From an uncultured bacterium (GTDB taxonomy: Bacteria > Verrucomicrobiota > Lentisphaeria > Victivallales > Victivallaceae): DNA of 12,444 nt. The position numbers and the translations under genes are program-made. The notes below the pieces were generated by a model. The model was given only the letters and a program-made list of their open reading frames with translations, was not told the DNA's origin and ran no database searches. Below are positions 1 to 6,447 of this stretch, piece by piece. The stretch is from NCBI GenBank assembly GCA_949286445.1, contig CASECL010000297.1:1-12444 (forward strand), in the 5' to 3' direction. Position 1 is the first letter of the stretch. Each line of letters begins with the position of its first letter.

Positions 1-1124
1 AAATCCGCAAGGGCGTGGTGAATAACATTACCGATTTCGGTGCCTTCATCGATCTTGGCGGTGTTGATGGACTGCTTCATATCACCGACATTTCCTGGGG
101 ACGCATTTCGCATCCGAGCGAAGTTCTCCAGATCGGTCAGGAACTTGAGGTAATGATCCTTGACATCGATCACGACAAGGAACGTGTCTCTCTCGGTCTC
201 AAGCAGAAGTCTGCCAATCCCTGGGACGAAGTTGCCTCCAAGTATCCGGTGGGCAGCACGGTCAAGGGCAAAGTGGTCAACCTCATGCCCTACGGAGCTT
301 TTGTTGAAATTGAAACCGGTGTGGAAGGACTCATCCACGTTTCCGAAATGTCCTGGACCAAGCGCATCTCCAAGGCCAGCGAAGTGCTCTCCGTCGGCGA
401 AGAGGTGGAAGCCGTCGTACTGGACATCGACAAAGACAGCAAGAAAATCTCCCTCGGTCTCCGTCAGAAAGAACGTAATCCGTGGGAAGTGCTGGCTGAA
501 AAGTATCCGGTTGGCAAGATGATCAAGGGCAAAGTCCGCAACATGACCAGCTACGGTGCTTTCGTTGAAATTGAAAATGACATTGACGGCATGATCCACG
601 TTTCCGATATGTCCTGGACCCGCAAGATCAACAACCCCAATGAAATTCTCAAGCCGGGCATGGAAGTTGAAGCGGTCATTCTGGACATCAATCCGGAACA
701 GCAGCGCATCTCTCTCGGCCTCAAGCAGGCGGAAAGCGATCCGTGGAGCGAAATTGACAAGCTCTACAAGGTCGGCGATGTGGTAAAGGGCAAAGTCAGC
801 AAGATTGCCACCTTCGGCGCGTTTGTCGAACTGAGCAACAAGATTGACGGTCTTATCCACATTTCCCAGCTCTCCAACGAACGGGTGGAGAAAGTAAAAG
901 ACGTTCTCTCCGTCGGACAGGAAGTTGAAGCCCGGGTAATCAAAGTTGACATGGAAGAACGCCGCATCGGCCTCTCCATCAAAGCGGTCAAATCCGGCAT
1001 CTCCGAAGCTGAACTGGCTGAGGCTGAAGCTGAATACACCGCCGCGCTCAAGCCCGGCGAATCCATGGTTGACATGGGCGAAGTGTTCAGCAATGAATCA
1101 CTGGCCAATCTCAAACTTGACTGA
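1..1124 (+). CDS. rpsA: 30S ribosomal protein S1, 3' part (5' end outside window)
   Basis: Ribosomal protein S1 binds mRNA on the 30S subunit and helps load it for translation. The frame is open from base 3, so the start lies upstream; an internal GTG at 15 is not the true start. Four S1 (OB-fold) repeats are visible, at about bases 3-207, 252-467, 513-728 and 771-989. Each has the typical core GAFVE(I/L)...(D/E)G(L/M)IH(V/I)S followed by RISLGLKQ-type strands and a DPW/NPW linker. The first visible repeat, with GVDGLLHITDISW, resembles the third domain of six-domain S1 proteins, so about two domains are probably missing. A tail of about 45 residues, rich in Glu and Ala, follows. The stop is TGA at 1122-1124. 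Identification is firm. What is inferred is only the number of missing domains. Confidence 0.96.
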   Translation, partial: IRKGVVNNITDFGAFIDLGGVDGLLHITDISWGRISHPSEVLQIGQELEVMILDIDHDKERVSLGLKQKSANPWDEVASKYPVGSTVKGKVVNLMPYGAFVEIETGVEGLIHVSEMSWTKRISKASEVLSVGEEVEAVVLDIDKDSKKISLGLRQKERNPWEVLAEKYPVGKMIKGKVRNMTSYGAFVEIENDIDGMIHVSDMSWTRKINNPNEILKPGMEVEAVILDINPEQQRISLGLKQAESDPWSEIDKLYKVGDVVKGKVSKIATFGAFVELSNKIDGLIHISQLSNERVEKVKDVLSVGQEVEARVIKVDMEERRIGLSIKAVKSGISEAELAEAEAEYTAALKPGESMVDMGEVFSNESLANLKLD

Positions 1125-1140
1125 TAAAATCAAGTTCTAT

Positions 1141-1177
1141 ATCCGGCGGCGGCGGGAATATACCTGCCGCGCCGGAT
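1141..1177 (+). terminator. Stem-loop after rpsA, probable terminator
   Basis: ATCCGGCG (1141-1148) pairs perfectly with CGCCGGAT (1170-1177). After one bulged G (1149) the stem continues with 1150-1156 against 1163-1169, including one G-U pair, closing a loop of about six bases. This gives about 15 pairs of very GC-rich stem, 17 bases past the rpsA stop. The tail TTTCAAGTTT is only moderately U-rich, so termination may be partial, leaving some read-through into the gene starting at 1201. Confidence 0.6.
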
Positions 1178-1200
1178 TTCAAGTTTAAAGCACAGCGGTC

Positions 1201-1974
1201 ATGGCGGATTACGATTTATTTGACTTTGCCAGAGAGCAGAGAAAACAGGCCTCGCCGGCGGAAATGCGGCAGGCACTGCTGGGATATCTTTGTTCCCGTA
1301 ATCCGACCTGCGCCGCGTTGAATGTGCCGCTGAAGCGCAAACGTCCAGCCGTAACCTGCGCTTCATTCCGCGCCAGAAGAAGTGTTCGGAAGAAAATTGA
1401 TGAAACCGTGATTATTGAACTTTTTCTGCAGCGGGAACATATTTTCGGACGCTGTGACAATCCGGATGAACTCCGGTCGAAAATAGCCTCGCTTTCCGAT
1501 GAAAAAATCAAGCTGGAAAAATTGATTGAGCTTACCGAACCGGAATTAGCTGAAAATGACGGCTTGTTTCCGGATTTCCGTTTTTTTGATTACACAAAGA
1601 GCAAAAACCGCAATTATCATAAACTTTGCCGCAAGCTGTCTCTGCTCCAGGATGCGCTGCATTACGGCAGCCTGCCGGAAAAAATCCGTTCGGCAAATGC
1701 TGCAGATTTCTGTTACCTTGCCGCTCCTGCCGGACTGCTGGAGGAAGATGAAATTCCGCCGGGATGGGGATACCTCCGTATCGGAGCAGATTTGGAAATA
1801 ACAGAAATTAAAGCTCCGGAAAAACTGGAAACTGATGTTGATGCAAAATTATTTTTCGCCCACAATATCGCCGGAAAAGCATTGGATGGAGTCATGTTTG
1901 CCAACGGGCTGCGGAAAATAAAGGATGAAATACATTTCACTAAACCGCCTCGAAAAAGAAAAATTATCCGCTGA
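1201..1974 (+). CDS. Uncharacterised 257-aa protein, possible nuclease-fold C-terminal region
   Basis: I do not recognise a named family with certainty. The 257-aa protein starts with MADYDLFDFA. It has a basic segment at residues 44-65 (KRKRP...RARRSVRKK), a predicted strand ETVIIELFL (68-76), a charged helical stretch (88-118), and then ADFCYLAAPAGLL...IPPGWGYLRIG (168-195). That last block resembles the closing strands of MmcB-like and other restriction-endonuclease-fold proteins, where a CYLA.P.G motif is followed by P.GWGLL. A clear PD-(D/E)xK catalytic set is not evident, so a nuclease role is only a suggestion. An in-frame stop at 1186-1188 limits upstream extension, so ATG 1201 is the first ATG. 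No clear Shine-Dalgarno sequence precedes it. The stop lies five bases before the next start, suggesting translational coupling with the acyltransferase gene. Confidence 0.8.
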   Translation: MADYDLFDFAREQRKQASPAEMRQALLGYLCSRNPTCAALNVPLKRKRPAVTCASFRARRSVRKKIDETVIIELFLQREHIFGRCDNPDELRSKIASLSDEKIKLEKLIELTEPELAENDGLFPDFRFFDYTKSKNRNYHKLCRKLSLLQDALHYGSLPEKIRSANAADFCYLAAPAGLLEEDEIPPGWGYLRIGADLEITEIKAPEKLETDVDAKLFFAHNIAGKALDGVMFANGLRKIKDEIHFTKPPRKRKIIR

Positions 1975-1979
1975 ATATA

Positions 1980-2996
1980 ATGAAAAGAATACTGATCAAT
2001 CTGCGCCATTTCCTGGAATATCTGATTATTCTCATTCCCTACCGTCTGGCCTCCATACTGCCGCTGTCTTTTTCGCGTGTTTTTTCCCGTGCCGCCGCCA
2101 TGGTCTGCTGGATGTCGCCGGGGGTGCGTAAACTGCTCTGCGCCAACATCCATACCGTTTTCCCGGACTTGCCGGAAAATGAAATAAAACGCATTGCCCG
2201 GGAAAGTCTGAAACATATCTTCTTCAACATCATGGAATTTCTCTGGATCGACGGCAGACCGGAACGCATCCGGCAGCGTTATGTCCTGCCGGAAAATGTT
2301 ACTGCCGCACTGAAAGGGCATGTCCGGCGCGGAGAGAGAATTATCTTTGTCAACCCCCATCTCGGCAGCTGGGAGGCATCAGGCACCATAGCACCGTTTT
2401 ACGGAGATGTGGACATGGCGGCGGTGGCGAAAAAAATGCGCAATCCCTATCTGAACAACCTGATAAATCATCACAAAAGAGAAAATGTCAAAGGATTGAA
2501 AATCATTTTCTCTGTCGGCGCAATGAAGAGCAGTGTCAAAGCATTGAAGGAAGGGTTGGGACTGGGGTTTCTCATTGATCAGAATACCAGAGTCCGTGAC
2601 GGCGGCGAATGGCTGAATTTCTTCGGTTTATCCTGTCCGGGAAGCGTCGCCCCGGCAACCTTGAAGCGTTATGCGGACGCCCACAATATCCCCTCGGTAA
2701 TAATTTACGGCACCAGCATCAGAACGCCGGACGGGAAAATTACCGCCTGTTTTGAATACCTGCCCAAACCATTTGAAAGTTACGCCAGCGACAAAGAAGT
2801 TATCAACGATTTGATGAAAATCACTGAAAACTATATCCGGCAGTATCCGGAGCAATATCTGTGGCTCTATAAGCGTTTCCAGTACATTCCGCCGGATGCT
2901 TCACCGGAACTGAAAGAAAAATACCCATACTATGCGATAATTCCGCCGGCAACATTTTTCCGCAAACGGGAACGCCGGCCTTTTGACGCATTATAA
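1980..2996 (+). CDS. Lysophospholipid acyltransferase family protein (LpxL/HtrB-like lipid A acyltransferase)
   Basis: This 338-aa protein matches the membrane-associated LpxL/HtrB/MsbB family, which adds secondary fatty acyl chains to lipid A using acyl-ACP at the inner membrane. The hydrophobic N-terminus (residues 11-45) could anchor it. The catalytic H-x4-E motif is NPHLGSWE at 125-132 (H127, E132). Further family landmarks are FLIDQNTR (197-204), where many members have a DQD or DHD motif, FFG (214-216) and the C-terminal YPEQYLWLYKRF (289-300), close to the PEQY-W-xxRF block of LpxL. Length is near the family norm of 300-330 residues, with a short basic tail. It sits five bases after the preceding gene and 28 bases before the oxidoreductase. 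Family assignment is firm. The exact acyl substrate, and whether it is lipid A or another lipid, cannot be read from the sequence. Confidence 0.9.
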   Translation: MKRILINLRHFLEYLIILIPYRLASILPLSFSRVFSRAAAMVCWMSPGVRKLLCANIHTVFPDLPENEIKRIARESLKHIFFNIMEFLWIDGRPERIRQRYVLPENVTAALKGHVRRGERIIFVNPHLGSWEASGTIAPFYGDVDMAAVAKKMRNPYLNNLINHHKRENVKGLKIIFSVGAMKSSVKALKEGLGLGFLIDQNTRVRDGGEWLNFFGLSCPGSVAPATLKRYADAHNIPSVIIYGTSIRTPDGKITACFEYLPKPFESYASDKEVINDLMKITENYIRQYPEQYLWLYKRFQYIPPDASPELKEKYPYYAIIPPATFFRKRERRPFDAL

Positions 2997-3011
2997 ATTC
3001 ATAACCTATCC

Positions 3012-3018
3012 AGAGGAG
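3012..3018 (+). promoter_or_regulatory. Ribosome binding site AGAGGAG for the oxidoreductase
   Basis: AGAGGAG lies six bases before ATG 3025. It decides the start: a longer frame from TTG 2983 would overlap the acyltransferase gene, lacks such a site and would add 14 residues ahead of the Rossmann fold. Confidence 0.8.
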
Positions 3019-3024
3019 AATATC

Positions 3025-4200
3025 ATGAAAAAAGTTGGTTTCGGCATCGTCGGCATCGGCAATATGGGTTCGGCTCACGTTAAAACCATCGGCGAGATCT
3101 CCAATGCTGAACTGGTGGCAGTTTGCGACATCAATCCGGAGGCATTCAAACGCATTGCTCCGGAAACAGCGGAAAAAATAACCTGCACTACTTCACTGGA
3201 TGAATTTCTCGCGGTCAAAGGGCTGGACGCGGTGATTGTAGCGGTTCCCCACTACTTCCATCCGGACATCGCCATAGCCGCCATGAACGCTGGCAAACAT
3301 ATTATTGTGGAAAAACCCATCGCCGTGCATAAAGCAGAGGCTATCCGCCTGATCAATGAGGGGAAAAAGCATCCGGAATTGATAAAATCCCTGATGTTCA
3401 ACCAGCGTACAATTCCGGCACACCGGAAAATCAAACAATTGATCGATTCCGGAGAACTGGGTGCCATACGGAGAATTAACTGGATTATCACTAACTGGTT
3501 CCGTTCTCAATTCTACTATGATTCCGGTGACTGGCGGGCCAGCTGGGCAGGTGAAGGCGGTGGAGTTCTGCTCAATCAATGCCCCCATCAGCTGGATTTG
3601 ATGCAGTGGTTTTTCGGCATGCCGACACGGGTCAGAGCAACGGCTAAACTGGGTAAATATCACGATATCGAAGTGGAAGATGAAGTCAACGCCTATCTGG
3701 AGTATGCTGATGGAAAAGTGGGCAACTTCATTGCTTCCACCGGAGAAATGCCGGGCACCAACCGGCTGGAAATAACTGCCGAACGCGGCCGTCTGGTATA
3801 TGAAAACGGCAAAATTGAATTCATCCGCAATGAAATGGAAACTTCAGAATTCTGCCGTACCACCAAAAAACTTTTCGGCACCTGCGACACCTGGAATTGC
3901 ACGGTAAATTACTCCGACAACGGCGAATCAGCGCATCAGCATCGCAATATTATCAGCAACGTAGCGGATGCCATTCTCAACGGCACTCCGCTTACAGCTC
4001 CCATGGAAGAAGGCATTCGCGGTCTGGAACTGGGCAACGCCATGCTGCTTTCCGGGTTGAAAGACAAAACCGTGGAACTGCCCATTGATGCCGGAGAATA
4101 CGCTGAAATGCTGGATAAATTGATCGCCACCTCCCGCTACCGGAAAAAAGCCGCCCCGAAACAGCAGGCTTCCGCGGAAGATATGCGTAACTCATTTTGA
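3025..4200 (+). CDS. Gfo/Idh/MocA family NAD(P)-dependent oxidoreductase
   Basis: The 391-aa product is a Gfo/Idh/MocA dehydrogenase, a family that oxidises or reduces hydroxyls on sugars, inositols and related polyols with NAD(P). The N-terminal Rossmann fold starts at once: GIVGIGNMG (7-15) gives the G-x-G-x-x-G dinucleotide loop. VCDINPEA (33-40) ends strand two, with an Asp that favours NAD. VEKPIAVH (95-102) is the conserved EKP motif with the catalytic Lys97. The substrate domain carries GGGVLLNQCPHQLDLMQW (178-195), with His188 and Asp191 at the usual active-site positions. Length is typical. The C-terminal last 20 residues are polar and probably disordered. It is followed 19 bases later by a TIM-barrel isomerase gene, a common pairing in sugar or polyol catabolism. 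No signal peptide or Tat motif is seen, so it is cytosolic. The substrate is not known. Confidence 0.93.
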   Translation: MKKVGFGIVGIGNMGSAHVKTIGEISNAELVAVCDINPEAFKRIAPETAEKITCTTSLDEFLAVKGLDAVIVAVPHYFHPDIAIAAMNAGKHIIVEKPIAVHKAEAIRLINEGKKHPELIKSLMFNQRTIPAHRKIKQLIDSGELGAIRRINWIITNWFRSQFYYDSGDWRASWAGEGGGVLLNQCPHQLDLMQWFFGMPTRVRATAKLGKYHDIEVEDEVNAYLEYADGKVGNFIASTGEMPGTNRLEITAERGRLVYENGKIEFIRNEMETSEFCRTTKKLFGTCDTWNCTVNYSDNGESAHQHRNIISNVADAILNGTPLTAPMEEGIRGLELGNAMLLSGLKDKTVELPIDAGEYAEMLDKLIATSRYRKKAAPKQQASAEDMRNSF

Positions 4201-4205
4201 TTAAC

Positions 4206-4210
4206 AGGAG
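4206..4210 (+). promoter_or_regulatory. Ribosome binding site AGGAG for the isomerase
   Basis: AGGAG sits nine bases before ATG 4220, inside the 19-base gap after the oxidoreductase stop. This supports co-transcription of the two genes with independent translation of the second. Confidence 0.75.
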
Positions 4211-4219
4211 AAAAACAAC

Positions 4220-5161
4220 ATGTTTCTTACCGGATTTGCAGATGAAGCCGGCAGTGACTTTTCTTTACAAATAAAGGCAACCCGGGAACTGGGTTGGAAG
4301 TACATTGAAAGCCGCAATATTAATGGCAAAAATCTGGCATCTCTTACAGATGCAGAATTCAATGCCGTGTGCGAAGAATTGGATAATTCCGGCCTTTGGA
4401 TCAACTGTTACGGCAGTTCTGTTGCCAACTGGGCCAGAGATCCCAGAAAGCCGGAAGACTTTGAAGAGAGCAGAAAAGAGCTTCTTGCCGCCATACCGCG
4501 GATGAAAAAACTGGGAATACCGATAATCCGCGGAATGAGTTTTTTAACTCCGGAAGATGAAGCCCCGGACAGTCCGGAACTGGAGAAAATCATTTTCGCA
4601 AAAGTAAAAGAACTGGTGAAAATCTGTGAGGATAACGGCATTATTTACGGGCATGAAAACTGCATGAATTACGGAGGGCTTTCATATCTCCACACTTTAA
4701 AACTTATTGATGCGGTAAAAAATGATAACTTCAAATTGATTTTTGATACCGGAAATCCGGTATTCAATTACCGCAGAATCGGCTGTGCGCCATATCCGCT
4801 GCAGTCTTCATGGGAGTTTTACCGGCAGGTGCGTGAATTTATTGTCTATGTCCATATCAAAGACGGTACCGCCATGCCACGGCCGGATGGAAAACGTCCG
4901 GAGTGCTGTTTCTGTTACGCCGGTGACGGCTGCGGAGACGTAAGAGCAATTGTCTCTGACCTGAAGAAAACCGGTTATTCCGGCGGATTTTCCATTGAAC
5001 CGCATGTGGCGGCAGTATTCCATGAGCAGTCCCGGGCCACTGCCATTGAAGAAGTCCGCTACAACAGTTACATTGAATACGGACGCCGGTTTGAAAAACT
5101 GTTGAGTGAATGCGGCTGGTCTCATGAAGACATCGCCGCCGGAAAACAGCTTCAGCAATAA
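4220..5161 (+). CDS. Sugar phosphate isomerase/epimerase family protein (xylose isomerase-like TIM barrel)
   Basis: A 313-aa protein of the xylose-isomerase-like/AP endonuclease 2 TIM-barrel superfamily. These enzymes isomerise, epimerise or dehydrate sugars and inositol derivatives using a divalent metal. Barrel strands with likely metal or catalytic residues are visible in order: LGWKYIESR (24-32, E30), YGHENCMNYGG (143-153, E146), LIFDTGNP (173-180, D176), VYVHIKDGT (209-217, H212, K214, D215) and FSIEPH (257-262, E260). The Glu-Asp-His-Glu set fits the usual metal site. The C-terminus is helical and ends LQQ. Length is normal and no export signal is seen. The partner oxidoreductase upstream suggests that one enzyme makes a keto intermediate which the other rearranges; this is inference from pairing, and the substrate is unknown. 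Confidence 0.9.
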   Translation: MFLTGFADEAGSDFSLQIKATRELGWKYIESRNINGKNLASLTDAEFNAVCEELDNSGLWINCYGSSVANWARDPRKPEDFEESRKELLAAIPRMKKLGIPIIRGMSFLTPEDEAPDSPELEKIIFAKVKELVKICEDNGIIYGHENCMNYGGLSYLHTLKLIDAVKNDNFKLIFDTGNPVFNYRRIGCAPYPLQSSWEFYRQVREFIVYVHIKDGTAMPRPDGKRPECCFCYAGDGCGDVRAIVSDLKKTGYSGGFSIEPHVAAVFHEQSRATAIEEVRYNSYIEYGRRFEKLLSECGWSHEDIAAGKQLQQ

Positions 5162-5211
5162 TCTGCAGTATCACAAGACCGGCAATCCGGCTGCCGGATT
5201 ACTCAAGAAAC

Positions 5212-5256
5212 AATGCAGGAAGGTATATATTAAAGTATCTCTCCTGCATTATTTTA
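5212..5256 (+). terminator. Probable terminator of the isomerase operon
   Basis: AATGCAGGA (5212-5220) pairs over nine bases with TCCTGCATT (5242-5250), with a 21-base loop. The AT-rich tail ATTTTATATA follows directly. It lies 50 bases beyond the isomerase stop and is the best candidate for ending plus-strand transcription. The loop is longer than in a classic terminator, so confidence is moderate. Confidence 0.5.
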
Positions 5257-5320
5257 TATAAAAATATCCGGTTCGGCAGTAACCAGTTTTACCTGAATAC
5301 CAGGCACATTTTTTATAAAA

Positions 5321-5452
5321 TTACGCTTGCCGTTTCCAGTTGGTGACTTGAAGCTGAGTTCCCCCGGTATCCCCATACCTTTCCTCACGCAAAAGCAAAG
5401 TAATCGGCATCCCGGCCTGAACAAACTCAGTGCACCGCTTTGCTGAAGTCAT
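5321..5452 (-). CDS. Candidate small open reading frame, 43 aa, unassigned
   Basis: A minus-strand frame from ATG (5450-5452) to TAA (5321-5323) encodes 43 residues beginning MTSAKRCTEF and ending VTNWKRQA, with a charged middle (LLREERYG). I recognise no family. A GGGGGAG sequence lies upstream but about 15 bases from this ATG; it is better placed for an adjacent ATG-ATG that opens only a 10-residue frame. Codon choice (AGG, CGG, GGG) is unlike the flanking genes. A second minus frame in another phase (5376 to 5254, 40 aa, MGIPGELSFK...) overlaps it. The pair could be one decayed gene with a frameshift, a small-protein gene, or chance. Confidence 0.2.
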   Translation of the reverse strand: MTSAKRCTEFVQAGMPITLLLREERYGDTGGTQLQVTNWKRQA

Positions 5453-5499
5453 ACATCATTTATACAGCTCCCCCCTTCGTTTCCCCATAACATGTCAAT

Positions 5500-5532
5500 A
5501 AAAAAACAGCCGGAACGCATTCCGGCTGTTTT
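5500..5532 (-). terminator. Rho-independent terminator of the repeat-protein operon
   Basis: AAAACAGCCGGAA (5503-5515) and TTCCGGCTGTTTT (5520-5532) form a perfect 13-bp stem around a CGCA loop. On the minus strand the stem is followed by a run of seven U (complement of 5500-5506). It begins 24 bases after the stop of the 790-aa gene. The four U residues on the plus side mean it can also act on plus-strand read-through, fitting its place between convergent transcripts. Confidence 0.9.
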
Positions 5533-5556
5533 ACAATCAACACTCAGATCTGAATC

Positions 5557-6447
5557 TTATGCCAGCGTGGAGTAGAATGAAGTACTCCACTCATCACCGA
5601 CGCTACCGTAATAATTCCAGGTAAGGCTGCCAGTGCTGTCCACCAGCAGAGCACCCAAATCACCGGCTTCAGTGCGAACCCGGAGATCATCAATGCCGTC
5701 ATTGTTGAAATCACCGATTTCTTCAATACTGACACCTTCGTTCAGAGTGCCCAGATCCATCCAGGAGGTGATTTTGCCCTCATTATCCATGAGCCAGGCT
5801 CCAACCGCGCCATTGGTGCTGTTAGATACCAGCACGTCTTCGATGCCGTCACCATTGAAATCACCGCAGCCGGCAATCTGCTGATCGCTGTTCAGCGTCT
5901 GCAAATCGCCCCAGGTGACCTTTCCGTCACCGCCAATCATCCATACGCCGCTGTAACCATTTACGGAATCTCTGATAACCAGGTCATCAATGCCGTCACC
6001 ATTCACGTCGCCCACCGCGGAGACACTCCAGCCATTGAGCGTACCCAGACTTGCAGAACTGCCATTGGTATCAACTACGGTAACGTCAGAGCTATTTGCC
6101 CCGGAAGCGCAGAGCACTTCGCTCTTGCCATCGCCATCAAAATCTCCAAGACCAATAGCTTTCTTGTCACTGCCAAGCTCAGCTACGCCGGTCCAGCCGG
6201 TAACTTTGCCGTCCTTTCCGACAGTCCAGGCTCCAACGCTGTTGGTAACTTCATTGTAGAGAACCACATCAGTGTATTCATTGCCGTCAATGTTGCCGGT
6301 GCCGAAAACTTTCCAGTCTCCGGAGACATTGCTCAAATCGCCCCAGCTCTTGCTCTGATTTTCATTGACCAGCCACGCACCGGTGAAACCGGCTTCATGA
6401 ACCATGAACACATCCGCCACACCATTGGCATTGAAGTCAAGTGTCTT
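5557..6447 (-). repeat. Six FG-GAP/VCBS repeats in the 790-aa protein
   Basis: Six units spaced 45-50 residues apart each carry a D-x-(D/N)-x-(D/N)-G-type loop, known in integrin-like propellers to bind calcium, plus a G(A/V)W(L/T/M) strand. The second unit has Asn in place of the first Asp. The coding DNA shows recurring near-identical segments that read atgccgtcaccattgaaatc on the plus strand, for example around 5848. Confidence 0.85.

Larger units (their letters stand above)
5162..5499. other. Intergenic region between convergent gene sets
   Basis: There is no conserved gene here that I recognise. The left part has a perfect 7-bp hairpin AATCCGG-CTG-CCGGATT (5184-5200) and then the larger stem at 5212-5250. 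The rest (5257-5499) has mixed composition and holds only two short overlapping minus-strand reading frames, 5321-5452 and 5254-5376, described separately. The right boundary is the strong hairpin at 5500-5532, which ends the minus-strand operon. Confidence 0.6.

Noticed and set aside
1117..1143. Promoter-like TTGACT...TATATC ahead of the 257-aa gene
   Set aside because: The spacer is only 15 bases and the -10 match is weak; transcription from it would pass through the strong stem-loop at 1141-1177.
2983..3024. Longer N-terminus for the oxidoreductase from TTG 2983
   Set aside because: It overlaps the acyltransferase end and adds 14 residues before the Rossmann fold, whereas ATG 3025 has a strong AGAGGAG site.
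5184..5200. Perfect hairpin AATCCGG-CTG-CCGGATT as terminator
   Set aside because: The stem is only seven pairs and no U-run follows; the stem at 5212-5250 with its AT-rich tail is a better candidate.
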